64,000 nt of DNA, from positions 4,522,849 to 4,586,848 of the forward strand of contig JARUPZ010000017.1 in assembly GCA_031213475.1 (NCBI GenBank), given 5' to 3'. The notes below the pieces were generated by a model. It was not told where the DNA came from. It made no database searches and worked only from the letters and a program-made list of their open reading frames with translations. The number at the start of each line of letters is the position of its first letter. Position 1 is the first letter of the stretch. The translations under genes and the position numbers were made by a program. Positions 1 to 11,269 of this stretch are shown here, piece by piece. The DNA comes from Nereocystis luetkeana. Its lineage: Eukaryota; Sar; Phaeophyceae; Laminariales; Laminariaceae.

Positions 1-151
1 TAATACTACTATACTGAGGATACTAGTCTGCGGATACTTTCGGGCTCGCACTACTTCAGGATTCGATTCGAGGTTCTGCACTTCAGATTTTGTTATGTAC
101 TCCAAGTCGGAACTACTACTGCGGGTACATATGTTTGCCTGTATTCTCGAG

Positions 152-427
152 CTTCCGTATTGCTCATACTCTCAGTATACTCTCGGTAGTTGGGCCTTCT
201 CAGCAGTCACTATATATAGGCCTCCGTACTGCTCATACTCTCAGTATACTCTCAGTAGTTGGGCCTTCTCAGTAGTCACTATACATTGGCCTCCGTGCTG
301 CTCATACTCTCAGTATACTCTCTGTAGTTGGGCCTTCTCAGTACTCACTATATATTGGCCTCCGCGTTGCTCATACTCTCAGTATACTCTCGGTAGTTGG
401 GCCTTCTCAGTACTCACTATATATTGG
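152..427. repeat. 69-bp minisatellite, four tandem copies
   Basis: Four consecutive units begin at 152, 221, 290 and 359, each exactly 69 bases, with the core TGCTCATACTCTCAGTATAC and few mismatches. The unit length is divisible by three, so two reading frames stay open and read as 23-residue repeats. I see no start context, splice site or codon signature that would make this a gene. The flanks (1-151 and 428-604) hold nothing else recognisable. Confidence 0.9.
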
Positions 428-604
428 CCTCCAGTACTTCAATAGTCTCAGTACTCGGACTACGAGTTATTCTCGAGCATTTTCTACTCTGTGTCCGTGA
501 AGATTTTTTTTACCCAGAGCGCCAAAAAACATACCTGGTAATGTTTTCGGGGGGAATGGAAGTATTTTGTATGTGCTGGATTTTACTCAGCCGGTCACAA
601 ATAG

Positions 605-1162
605 CAGGGCCTACAGCAAGGGTGTGTGCTCGCGCCAAGGGTGTGTGCTCGCGCCATTGTTGTTCAATATGTTTTTCACAGCGGTGTTGCGTGTGGTGGA
701 GAAACCTTTCGCTGCTGATACAGCCATCACAGACAGCTTGGTGCAACTCCAACGAAAGCAGGAGAAGAAGAAAAAGAAGAGGGGGAAGGCACGGGCCGGG
801 CACGCCGACGGACAGGGGAATGATAAAGAGGCCCAGACACTGTGGGCTATGCTGTATGCTGACGATGCGGGCATAGCATCGAGAACACCTCACGGCCTGG
901 AGATGATGATGCCGGTGATCGTGTGTGCATGTGCCGCTTTCGGCCTGACTGTCTCGGAGGCCAAGACGGAGATAATGTGTCTGCAAACGAAAGATAGGGG
1001 GGACATTCACCGTCACCGCAACCGGCCAAGTCTACAATCAAACTACCGAGTTTGTGTATTGGGGCGGGACTATCAGCGTAGATTGGACGAGCAGGAGTGT
1101 CGAGGTAACGCGTCGACCCCAGAGTGCATGGACATGCTTCGGGCGGTATAAGATGGGAATCT
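605..1162 (+). pseudogene. LINE copy A, left part: reverse transcriptase palm fragment
   Basis: This is the 5'-truncated start of a plus-strand non-LTR retrotransposon. It encodes part of the reverse transcriptase palm, including the catalytic YADD motif at 855-866 followed by an AFGLTVSEAKTE segment. Homology with copy B begins at CAGGGCCTAC (605). A 19-base tandem duplication (CAAGGGTGTGTGCTCGCGC twice, about 622-659) shifts the frame just before the LLFNMFF segment, so the copy is dead. It breaks off at the 9-base target TGGGAATCT (1154-1162), where copy B has inserted, and resumes at 3968. Confidence 0.88.
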
Positions 1163-1885
1163 TGTTTGTTGTTGTTGTTCTCTCATTAACGCACAATACA
1201 ATGCAGTCCGTGGTCACAGGACAGGCTCCAATAACTCTGGAGTGGGAGAAATACCTCAAGTAAAACAGAGGCAAAAACAAAAAACAAGAATACGCACTCC
1301 ACCACTGCGGACACCAGGGAAGCAAAAAGGATAATAGCAGACAAAAAAACTAAAAAAGAAGATGAAGCGAAGCAAAAAAAACAAACAAAATAAAAACAGA
1401 AGCAGATAGCAAAACGCAAAAAATGGCAAAACGGACCATACTAACAAAGACACAAAGAGGTACAAACGGGAAGGGACAAAAAAGCGATAATCACGGGCGG
1501 GGGGGAAAGAAAAGACGAAAGACGAAAGGCAGGCACTGGAGCATACAGACACGCAACGTTGTCCAGGTGGCACCATGCTAGTTACTTGGGTCCCAAAGAA
1601 GGGAGTGCATCATGACGATGATGGCCATAACCAGGTTTCAGTCTGTTGAGCAGACCGCCTCCCCCCCCTCCCCCCCCCATTCTCCCTCGTCCCCCTTTCG
1701 CCCCCCCCCTCTTCCCGGCCATTCTGCGCACTCGCGTTGGCGTCAACGGCTGTGGTCGTTGTTGCAGCTATTCTGTGCCATTCTGCCGATGCCTCCTTCT
1801 CATCTGTATGCCATTTCCGCATGGAGGCCTCCGCCCCTTCCTCGACCCGTCGGAACCATCTGCCGGCTTTCTGTGCTGCCTCGCA

Positions 1886-2320
1886 TCACCCTTCGAGCTT
1901 GATGCCGAACTCCTTGAGGTCCTCCTCGAGGTACCTCATCCAGTCCCACTCCTGTCCTCCGGAGTAACCCTTACCCCCAACCATCTCCCCAAACATCACC
2001 CTCTTCGGCAGACGCTCCTCTCCCATGCGTGTCACAAAGCCCGCAAACAAGAGCCTACGTCTGCGTACCGTCGTCTCAACGCTTTCAGATTTTGTCCCGA
2101 GAAGCGCGCTAGCATAGGGTAGAATGTGGTCTTCGCGCTTTCGTTTTCGCCTGCCGATGCATCGGAGGAGCATCTTATGGTGGACCTCCCGTAGCCTACC
2201 GTAATCAGTCTTGCTCGGGATCCAAGTAACGCAACCGTAAAGCAACGTTTCGATCACCTCGGCTCTCAGCATTCGCACCTTCAGGCGTAGGCGCACACCC
2301 AGGCGGTCATAAATTTCCAT
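1886..2320 (-). pseudogene. LINE C-terminal domain of copy B
   Basis: A 144-residue open stretch after the RT domain. It contains a conserved VIETLLYGCVTW segment, a basic IGRRKRKRED stretch and the terminal segment KEFGIKLEG. The same protein segment recurs in copy A (3968-4166 joined to 5400-5638) and in copy D. In copy D the next codon is Trp and the frame stays open, so the stop here may itself be a mutation. This type of tail after the polymerase is usual in LINE-encoded RTs. Its exact role is not evident from the sequence. Confidence 0.8.
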
Positions 2321-2356
2321 CTTATACCGTCCGAAGCATGCCCATGCACTCTGGAG

Positions 2357-3094
2357 TCAACGCGTTACCTCGACACTTCTGCCCGTCAAATCTGCGCTGA
2401 TAGCCCCGCCCAGATCCACAAACTCGGTCGTTTGTTTGTACACTTGGCCGGCGGCGGTGACGGTGAACGGCACGTTCCCCCCATCTTTCGTTTGCAGACA
2501 TATTATCTCCGTCTTGGCCTCCGAGACCGTCAGGCCGAAAGCGGCACACGCAGACACGATCACTGGCATCATCCTCTCCAGGCCGTTGGTTGATCTCGAT
2601 AATATGCCTGCATCGTCAGCATAGAGCATAGCCCACAGTGTCTGGGCCTCTTTATCATTCCCCTGTCCGTCGGCGTGCCCGACCCGTGCCTTCTCCCTCT
2701 TCTTTTTCTTCTTCTCCTGCTTTTGTTGGAGTTGCACCAAGCTGTCCGTGATGGCTTTATCAGCAGCGAAACGTTTCTCCGCCACACGCAGCACCGCTGT
2801 AAAAAACATGTTGAACAACAATGGCGCGAGCACACACCCTTACCGTAGGCCCTGTTTCACGTCGAACATATCTAAGCACTCGCCGTCATCTAGCCGCACG
2901 CATGCTCGCATGCCGTCGTGGAATTGGCGGATAACGGTGAGCATTCTAGGTGGCACGCCAAAGCGAGCCAAGACAGCCCACAGGAGGGTTCGGTCGACGG
3001 AGTCATAGGCTTTGGTGGGGTCGACGAAGCACATGAACAGCGGAGTGTCCTTCTTCCTTGCCAATTCCTGCAAGCGTCGCACCACGAACATCAT
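2357..3094 (-). pseudogene. LINE reverse transcriptase, palm and thumb part of copy B
   Basis: Two open stretches in one frame encode the RT core: first a KAYDSVDR segment (the first catalytic Asp region), then LLFNMFFTAVLR, a Lys-rich insert (KQEKKKKKREK) and the YADD box. They are split only by a TAA near 2840, which replaces the CAA (Gln) of copy A. This is known to be RNA-dependent DNA polymerase by family. In this copy it is a broken gene. Confidence 0.85.
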
Positions 3095-3891
3095 GTCGAC
3101 CGTCGATCGTTCGGGCCTAAAGCCACACTGCTCCTCTGCCAGGATGCCTTCCCGTTCGCAGTAGTCGCTGAGTCGGCGTGCGATGACTTTGAGGAGTACT
3201 CTGCCGGCATGCGCGACAAGGGAAATGCCACGATAGTTACCACACTCCGTCCTGCCTTTTTCTTGTGCAGCACCTTAATCGTTGCATCCTTCCATTGCTG
3301 CGGCACGACTCCTCCCCTCCACACAGCGACGATAATCTCGTAGAAGCTTCCCAAGGTGTCCGAGTCTCCCTCGTCGGCCAGGACCTTCAGAAGTTCAGCT
3401 GGGAGACCATCAGGCCCAACCGCCTTGCGGTTCGCCATCGCCCTGATTGCGTCTTCCACCTCGTATCTAGACGGGACGTCGTCCAGCGGACTGCACGAGG
3501 GCCAGACCTTGAGCTCATCGACGATAGTCGGGTCGAGGGTCAATGACTTGGTGTTTAGCAGCTTATGGAACCACCTTACCCATCGTTCCCGGATGAGGCC
3601 TATGTCTCGTAGTAATCTACCTTCCTCGTCCCAGATGTACTGCGAATGGAAAGTCCTCTTTCCTTCCACATTCATCCCCTTAAGGTACTTGTAGAACCCA
3701 AATTGATCGCCTTCTTGGATACGCCTTTCGAGTTGACGGACGTATTCCTCGAAGAACTTCTGCACTCCGTCCGTCCTCGCACGTTTGAGCTGTTTAGTGG
3801 CAATCTTCACAGCTTTTCGCAGAATTTTGTCTTCCGGGTTAGCACGTAGTTGCGTCCTCGCATTTTCCTTCTTCTGCCATCGTGAGTGCAA
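3091..3891 (-). pseudogene. LINE reverse transcriptase, N-terminal and fingers part of copy B
   Basis: About 217 residues are clearly RT-like, containing the segment KAVGPDGLPAELLK, the usual fingers motif upstream of the catalytic region, and a [15 protein letters not shown] segment. Near 3240 the frame slips by one base after the Lys-rich run, so the last roughly 48 residues of this reading are out of frame. The correct frame resumes in the adjacent 3094-2357 stretch. The endonuclease domain expected upstream in a complete LINE is absent, because the copy is truncated at 3967. Confidence 0.82.
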
Positions 3892-3967
3892 GTCCTACAC
3901 CATGGGTGCCCTTCCTCTCGTATTTGCTGCCGTCTGCTCCAGAGCAAAAAATCGCGTATCCAGCTGC

Positions 3968-4166
3968 TGGGAATCTATGACCGCCCGGGTGTGCGCCTGC
4001 GCCTGAAGGTGCGAATGCTGAGAGCCGATGTGATCGAAACTCTGCTCTACGGTTGCGTTACTTGGATCCCGAGCAAGAGTGATTACGGTAGGCTACGGGA
4101 GGTCCACCACAAGATGCTCCTCCGATGCATCGGCAGGCGAAAACGAAAGCGCGAAGACCACATTCT
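3968..4166 (+). pseudogene. LINE copy A, middle segment
   Basis: Copy A resumes exactly at the second TGGGAATCT repeat and encodes the VIETLLYGCVTW and IGRRKRKRED segments in the plus orientation. It breaks at ATTCT (4162-4166), the target site of element C. Confidence 0.88.
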
Positions 4167-5399
4167 TGTTGTTGTTCTCACATTAACTCTCTGACGAAGG
4201 AGTCCGTGGTCACACAAAAGGTGCTGGAGCCCTAGGAAGATCCGAAAAACGAAAATTCGGCTGCCTCAAAATACACGAGACGAAGAAAGCGCACACGAGC
4301 TAAAACCAATGTGCAAACTGAACTAACATGGCCACGGGTATATCCTCTCAACTATAACATAGAGTACCCCCGTTCCCACCACTAACCAACTCGTGGCTGC
4401 TGACTACAGCGGATGCTGTCTGAAGTGCTGCCTGCACCGTACGAAACGCACGGTAGTCGTGAAAACGAAAGAAGAACACACCTGCCTGCTATCTGGAGTG
4501 CTGTCAGAGTGAAAACTCGTGGATATGCAGTGAAAAAAGGAGCAATCGAACCTTACTACCACACGAATATCAACGATCGCTATCTCTTCCTGGATTGTCT
4601 AACACATAAAGGTGCAGCACAGTTATGGTACCACGCCCCTGATAATTGCGTAGGTTATTCCCCATGAAGGGTATACAACTCGTTAAACTACAAAGACCAG
4701 CAGTGACGACGTTAATAACAAGTGCCGGTAGATACTATTCTGCCTCGTGAAAAACAATACCAGAAAAAACAAACTATGACCGCTTCTCTCGTGATGATGG
4801 TGTGCGCGCAGATCATGGGTCTCCGTGCACCGTCTTCCTGCCGCTCTTCATGGCCGCCTCATCGCCTTGGCCCAATCCACCTGCTCCTTTGCGCGTGCTC
4901 TCGTTGCCATTCCCTTCCAGTCGATTTCCTTTCTCCGTCATCCTGAAAAACAAAATGCTCCTCGCACTTGCGGTTCTGATCTGAAAAATAAAAATTCTCG
5001 CGCAGGGGGAGGTCAATCCGTCTCTTCCCCGCACGTCGACGCTCAGTCTCCCTCCTCCCTCGTCGTCGAATCCAGCCTCCTACCGGCGCAATAGACTGTG
5101 CCGTAGTGTGGCCTGTGGTGGCGCCTGCCTCCGCGTACGGACACCCCGATTGAGCATTGCTGCTCTGCCGCAGCTGCCTAAAAAAGACGCGAATCGTAGG
5201 TCTCCGTGCCTGACGCACCACGTACGACCCAACTCTACTACCGCTTGAGCCTCGCGGCCACAGACAGCAGCAAGAAGGTATCACTCCTTGAGGGTGAGTC
5301 CGGCCTTACACCCGCCAGAAAGACCTACACCACTCGCTATAAGCCTGATAGGGCATGCCTCGCAGCATTCCTTGCCGAGGCAACGAGGGGAACGGACGT
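4167..5399 (-). mobile_element. Element C, 1.23-kb retroposon sharing the LINE 3' tail
   Basis: This segment interrupts copy A inside a codon run that is continuous in copy B, and is flanked by ATTCT (4162-4166 and 5400-5404). Read on the minus strand it ends in GACCACGGACT, then AGTTAATGTGAGAACAACAA, nearly the same as the 3' end of the LINE copies. The remaining 1.1 kb does not resemble copies A, B or D. The longest minus-strand frame (141 aa) shows no RT motif. It is either a non-autonomous partner of the LINE or a more divergent, 5'-truncated LINE whose body I cannot recognise. Confidence 0.75.
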
Positions 5400-6206
5400 A
5401 TTCTATCCTATGCTAGCGCGCTTCTCAGGACAAAATCTGAAAGCGTTGAGACGACGGTACGCAGACGTAGGCTCTTGTTTGCGGGCTTTGTGACACGCAT
5501 GGGAGAGGAGCGTCTGCCGAAGAGGGTGATGTTTGGGGAGATGGTTGGGGGTAAGGGTTACTCCGGAGGACAGGAGTGGGATTGGATGAGGTACCTTGAG
5601 GAGGACCTCAAGGAGTTCGGCATCAAGCTCGAAGGGTGATGCGAGGCAGCACAGAAAGCCGGTAGATGGTTCCGACGGGTCGAGGAAGGGGCGGAGGCCT
5701 TCATGCGGAAATGGCATACAGATGAGAAGGAGGCATCGGCAGAATGGCATAGGATAGCTGCAACCACGACCACAAACGTTTACGCCAACGCGCGTGCGCA
5801 GGATGGGAGGGAAGAGGGGGGGGGCGAAAGGGGGACGAGGTGGAATGGGGTGGAATGGGGCGGGGGGGGGGGGGGGGGGCATCTGCTCAACAGACTGAAG
5901 CCTGGGTATGGCCATCATCGTCATGATGCACTCCGTTCTTTGGGGCCCGAGTATCTAGCATGGTGCCACCTGGGCAACTGTGCGTGTCTGTATGCTCCAG
6001 TGCCTGCCTTCCGTATTTTTCTTTCCCCCCCGCCCGTGTTTGTCCTTTTTTGTCCCTTCTTTTTTATCTTCTTTCTTTCCCGTTTGTACCTCTTTGTGTC
6101 TCTGTGTCTTCTGTTTTACGTTTATGCCTTTTTTGTTTTTTTGCTCTGCTTATCTCTTTTTTGTTTCCCTGGTGTTTTTAGTGACAGAGTGCGTATGCTC
6201 GAGTAA
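5400..6206 (+). pseudogene. LINE copy A, right segment and 3' untranslated region
   Basis: The C-terminal domain continues from the target repeat (YASALLRTKSES onward) to a stop at 5636-5638. It is followed by the same 3' region as copies B and D: HTDEKEASAEWHR in one frame, a G-run at about 5857-5878, then a T-rich stretch. Similarity ends near GTGCGTATGC (about 6198). The last roughly 130 bases and the AAC tail seen in copy D are missing. Confidence 0.82.
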
Positions 6207-8015
6207 AATTCAAATATGTTGTGCTGCTGCGTATCTTGTGTATTATAGCTGTCGGTTGCAGCATCGTGTGGTGCAGCCGACAGGGTGGCGCGTACGAGTA
6301 CGGTATGATGGTGACAAGATACGAGGTCCAACCGCCACGTAGCCCCCCACAACAAAAGGGCGGAAAATATTTGTACCCGCATCAGGAACGATAGCAACAG
6401 CACTAAAACGTGTATTGTATGTCTTTCGAATTGCATTATCAGTATTCGAATTGAGCCGTGGGAGAGAGAGGTTCCTTCCCTCGGCCAGATACCTCTATCG
6501 CAGCCTCCTGCAATGCCCTGAGTATCTCGACCCCCCTATTTTTCGTCTCTCTCCCTACTATGATACCGGCCTGGTTCCCAACTGGTACGACCTACAGTTG
6601 TCTCGGATGACCAAGCCTCCGAATGGTACGGTACCATTCGACTCCTCCGATCTAACTCAAGTTAAACGACAACGGAAGAGAAAATCGTTTCCCTCCGTAA
6701 CACCAGCTACTCGTCCCCCCCCCCCCCCCCCCCCCCTTCGAAAGACAAAATAGGGGGGGGTGGGGCGGCAGAAAAGAAGGCACAACTTCCTGGCTTGAAT
6801 CGACAAACCAACGACTACCTCACGTCTGCCCGTGCTCGTCACAGGACCTCGTACATGCTCGTGCCCGGCATGGGGGCGCTGACCTACGTTCGATGCCTTG
6901 CTGGCGAAGGACTGCGCTCAAGGCCTTCCCTTCCAAACCAAACTTGCTCTATCCCAGTTCCGGATTCAGACATGCCACATTCTCTCTACCAATAAACCCT
7001 GATTTGTCTGTTACTTCGTTCGCGGGGGCCGTTACTTCGTGTACGGAAAAAACTTCCCTTTACAGCACTATTCTGTCCAACCGATCGCGCACAAAGGCAA
7101 GAGGCATGCATGGCACGGGCCGACACGCCACATTCGCGTACCCGAACCTGTCGTATTTTAAGCTGTACTCCCACAACGTGCGCGAGTAGGACCTCCCGCT
7201 GCTTGTCAAGTGTCTATGGATTAAAGAGGGGTTGCAAGACGTTCGTATTGAATGAAATACAGACCAGGCGTGTTACCACCAATGCTCAACAACTGGGCGG
7301 TATTCTGTGAAGAAAGGCACATACCGCCGTGTGTGATGCTCCTGACACCCCGTCCTCCGTGTGCCGACTTCAAACAGGCTCTATTATATTGAAATAGTTG
7401 AGGGGGCGTGAAAGGTGACGCTGTCATGCGGTGCAGCGACAGACGGAAGCGTGGAGGGCGCGCGGGAGCATGTGAAACCGCAGGTACGAGGCTACACTTT
7501 TACTACCCTACTGTGTCGAGTTAGGGGTGGGCAGAGACCGGAAGACTCAAGTCGATCACAATGCGTCTGCGCTGCCCGCTTCGCACACCCGTGCACCCTG
7601 TTAGATGCATCTACTCTACCAGCCCTTCCGTTTAGTTCAATCACCCAGCAAAACACACGTAAATTATGGTAGGGGCCACTAGCATCACGCATGTTAGTGC
7701 ATGGTGGCCAAAAACGTACGTACTCAACTCGAGCCCCGGATATGTTGCGCGTCGACTCGCTTACCTTATCTCAGGTTTTCCAGGTGGTACAAGACGGCTA
7801 GTGTTCGCTACGGTGGTTGGAAGCCACACTGTGCCATGTCCAGCAACACCGCGGGAGCCACCTGCCGGTCTTTCCGAGAGTGGGCTACGCACGCAGCCCC
7901 GGATGCCGAGTGCTGAGCGGGCTCCCGGGCCACCGTCGACTCCGCACACACCAAGCGCGAGAAGCGCCCGGCCGGTAGCGCGACCCTGCTCCGACCATAT
8001 GGCGATGGGCGACCC
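6207..8015. other. No gene recognised
   Basis: Mixed unique-looking sequence with a poly-C run (6716-6734). Short frames on both strands overlap one another without a shared start, splice or domain signal. Confidence 0.5.
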
Positions 8016-8486
8016 GTGGAGGGCGCCCCAGCCACGAGAACTCTAGAATCACGCGGCAAGCGAGCGGCGGTGGATTCTGGGCGCGGGTCACAGTCTAGTG
8101 GAGGCAAGCCAAAGTCGCACCGGAAGCGGCGTAAGGAGGAGACCGTGTCAACGGAGGGGTTGCTCTGTTTATCGGAGAGGCTGGACATCGTGAAATACCG
8201 CGAGCAGCAGCGGATAGCGCGCAAAGAGATCGCGGGCGACCAGAAGATGAAGGACGGGGCGAGAAACAAATCGTGTCCTGGTGGGCGTAGAAGTACAGGG
8301 GGGGGGTGCCTCTCCTTCGTCGTCCATCGTTCGCGTCGAGGACACCAACCACGACTTCGGAAGAAACTGTGCGGCCGAGCGAGTTGCGCGTGGACGCCAT
8401 CTGCAGTCGGCATGGCATGCGTAGCATGCCCGGTAGAAGTTGTACATGCGACGACGGACGCCCTGTGCGCTGTGTGTCATAGGTAG
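8016..8486 (+). CDS. Possible coding remnant, function unknown
   Basis: The first roughly 90 residues read like a real protein: a basic stretch (KSHRKRRKEETVSTEG) followed by a charged, helix-like segment (ERLDIVKYREQQRIARKEIA). The character changes at a G-run (8300-8306), after which the frame reads as random sequence. Strong minus-strand frames overlap it (8413-7808). I do not recognise the family. A broken transposon ORF or one exon of a spliced gene are both possible. Confidence 0.3.
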   Translation: MEGAPATRTLESRGKRAAVDSGRGSQSSGGKPKSHRKRRKEETVSTEGLLCLSERLDIVKYREQQRIARKEIAGDQKMKDGARNKSCPGGRRSTGGGCLSFVVHRSRRGHQPRLRKKLCGRASCAWTPSAVGMACVACPVEVVHATTDALCAVCHR

Positions 8487-8847
8487 GTTCCGGAGGGGAA
8501 GTAGGCGCACCTCGGCCTTGAGCGCCAGCACCGTGCTCACACTTTTGTCCAAGGGTGCCCGGCTGAGGGAGGGAGCCCGCCGGAGGTGCTTGTGCGGAAT
8601 TACAACTCCAATGGCGACTGCCTCTGAGGACCAACGCCCCAACGGGTAGGGTGGACCGTAACTGGTCCGAGTCCGGCGGGAAGGCCTCATAGCCTTGGTT
8701 TTTGTTGGTGGGTGAGCAAACGCAAGTCCCACACTACCCGGGAGAGATGACTCTCCCGGGTGGCTATCTCCACCGCACCTGCTCCTCTCGGGGGTCAGGT
8801 CGGGTCAACGTGCCCAACTGGGCTAAATTGACACACGACACGAACGT

Positions 8848-8911
8848 GGAAGTGTGGTGAGCTTAAGCTTTATTTTTACCAATCCGTCGGAGGATAAAAA
8901 AAAAAAAAAAT
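8848..8911 (+). repeat. Short dispersed repeat ending in an A-run
   Basis: A segment with GTGAGCTTAAGCTTTATTT and a trailing A-run recurs at 28548-28630 as GTGAGCTTGAGCTTTTTTT plus A-run. The similarity covers about 60 bases. Confidence 0.55.
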
Positions 8912-9210
8912 CTGTTTAAGGGAAGACTGTTCCCACTCCTTCTTCTCCGATGACGACAGGGAGGCCGATGTACCGCGACACGGTGCTCCACTTGAAACCA
9001 GAAAATATAACGAGGCAAGCGGTACAAGGTGGGAGAGCAAGCCAAGGACGGCGTAACGGTAGACGATACGGGGAGGGTAAGGAGTGGCGCGTCACACGCA
9101 ACCCTCGTTGGACTGCGGCGCGTGCTGCATGCGACAGCGCAGGAGAAAGGAACACGAGGCGACCCTGAGCAGCGCCTCCTGCCCCGATGTCATGAAACCC
9201 CCACGGTTGC

Positions 9211-9383
9211 CCCCGCTGGAGAGACTTCAGGCGAGCGTTAAGGATGTCATTGCTAGTGGGGGGATAGTGGACTGGAGGGAGGCAGGCGAGTGGTTGCGGC
9301 AAGCGCGAGAAGATGGCGGAAAATTAGGCCTCGACGATCACTATACAAGGGTGTTGATGCGGAATTGTTTCTACCAGGTTTCA
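9211..9383 (+). CDS. Possible isolated exon or gene remnant
   Basis: Within the plus frame starting at 9084, about 60 residues (beginning PPRLPPLERLQASVKDV and containing VDWREAGEWLRQAREDG) have protein-like composition with two predicted amphipathic stretches. The frame then runs into a non-coding tandem repeat. No family is recognised. A donor-like CAG|GTTTCAG sits at the boundary near 9378. Confidence 0.3.
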
Positions 9384-9404
9384 GAGACGCCCCGTTGCAA
9401 CGCC

Positions 9405-9960
9405 AGAGTGGTGTGTGCGGCAGTTCGGCCGATCATCGCTTTTCGCCGAGATATCGAGACAGGTTCTTGTTTTCGATGCTCTGCTCCCCTCCAAGCTTTG
9501 TTTTAGGGCGCACCGCAACAAGCTACGAATAGAAGTGCCTCCGAAAAGAGAATACATGCAGCACGCCACAAGGAGCGAACACGACGACCGTAGGGCGTAC
9601 TAGGCCTCTATGGAGATTGTCTACGGCATGTGCTACGGTGGTGAATGCAGCAGGTCCGCCGGCCATTTGCTTCTCGCCCGATATACATAAACGGCTTCTT
9701 GTTTCCGATGCTCAAGATCTCTCCAGGCACGTATGGGGACTACACCAAGCATTTTATGTGCCTCCGAAAATAGACCACACAAAACACGCCATCGCCAACA
9801 CGAGCGATCACGACGACCGTAGGATACCAGACCTCTCTGGGGGTTGTCTACAGCATATGGTGATGTGGTGTGTGCAGTAGTTCCGCCGATCGTCGTCGCT
9901 TTTTCGCCCGACATACAGACGGGATTATGTTCTCGGTACGCGGAGTCTCGGTTGGCCGCA
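9405..9960 (+). repeat. About 230-bp tandem repeat, three diverged copies
   Basis: Units begin near 9409, 9640 and 9869. Each contains TGTGTGCAGTA-like sequence, then CCGCCGATCATCGCTTTTCGCC and ATATACAGACGGG-like cores. The first two also share ACGACGACCGTAGG and TGCCTCCGAAAA. Confidence 0.75.
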
Positions 9961-10454
9961 GCAATTAAACAGGGTCACAGAGCCGTCGACGTGACCCATG
10001 CCCGCGCCCCACAGATGACTTCGCTGGCGTGCTGCAAGTCGCCGGCCCCGAGTCTCCACCGCAGCAGTGTGTGCTCCGCTCACGACCATGCGTCCGCGTG
10101 TATGCTGGTGCTCTGTTATTTATGGGTCCGACGCTGAACAGTAGCTCGCTAATCACTGGCACCAAAAGGACACAGCAGTCATCCTATTTCCGGACAAGTT
10201 TTTTTTTATTTTCGAGATACAGCAGAGCAAACAGGTGTGTTTTGACTGACGTGGTATTCTCTTCACTCAGCGGGGATTGGTTAACTTCCTAGTTTTTTTT
10301 TCTCCCAAGCTCACGACCATGCGACATGGGTTTGCCCATTTTTTTTATGCTTGGAAGAAATCCATTATTTCCGTATTAGTTAACTGTTGCTCGTTGCGGT
10401 CGGGTGTGGCGAAGCAGTCTTGTGCGTGTTCCTCACATTGCCACGTTATTTTTC

Positions 10455-10630
10455 CAGTTGGCATCCAGTGTCCGTGCCTATTCTTCAATCCTAAGAGAAA
10501 TACACGCTCGGTGACCACAAACCTACGCCACAGAGATACTACATTGGTACGGAGCAGAGTAGGCAATACTTCGTACAATGCCATGTCGTCATACTGGATA
10601 CGACAGGCACGACATACACATTCTTTTTAA
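10455..10630 (+). repeat. Dispersed repeat, copy 1 (pair at 52195-52400)
   Basis: About 170 bases, including ACGCCACAGAGATACTAC and CATACTGGATACGACAGGCA, recur in reverse complement near 52195-52400. Both copies keep one shared open frame (SSYWIRQARHTHS), which hints at a coding origin, but no family is recognised. Confidence 0.7.
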
Positions 10631-11269
10631 GCATTGGTAACGGAAGGGAACATGCAAAAAACAACAAAGTAAAACAGGAAGAAAAGAACCAAATCAAAGA
10701 GAAAAAGGAAAAGGACATATAAATAAAAAATGTGTCGTGCCTCCCCTCTGGCGATGTGGCAGACAACTTGGGAAGAACGAGCTACACAAACAAGACCCGT
10801 GGTGAGTGGCGGGAGGGTATCATTGACATTGCGACCACGCGGCCCGCAAAACGTGAAGAAGGTGGGGGTCACCAGCAACATGCCTGCGTACTCGCAGCTG
10901 TTTTTTCGCGCGACTTTCGTGTAGCCGGAAGTGGTGTCTAATCTAAGACGACTTCCCTCGAACGCGTCCCGCGCGATCGGCTGTAGAGGGGCCTGAGTTT
11001 GTTCGGCTGGGCTTTGCGCGGTGCAAGCATGACACAAAAAAATTACCAACAACGGCGACACTGCAAGTTCAGGCGCGGATGGACGTCGGCGCGAAACCCT
11101 CACATTTGACGTCAATCAATGCTGTTTCCAGGAACGACGACAGGTGTGCCTACTCCCGGACAACGACACGAACCCTGGTTTTCCCCTGAACCAGTCTGCT
11201 GGGGGCGTTTGGCTCAGCTAGGGGGGGGGGTCGCCGTACCATATAGCCGATGGCGAAAAGGGGACGCCC

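Larger units (their letters stand above)
1163..3967 (-). mobile_element. LINE copy B inserted antisense into copy A
   Basis: This is a 5'-truncated, roughly 2.8-kb non-LTR retrotransposon on the minus strand. It is flanked by the 9-base direct repeat TGGGAATCT (1154-1162 and 3968-3976). Its 3' end, at the low-coordinate side, is a short (AAC)n tail directly against the target repeat, as expected for target-primed reverse transcription. From high to low coordinate it carries the region preceding the polymerase and the fingers (from about 3891), the palm with YADD (2612-2623), the C-terminal domain ending at 1886, and a long 3' untranslated region. It cannot be active: it has a frameshift near 3240, a nonsense codon near 2840 and a break near 2350. 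Confidence 0.9.
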
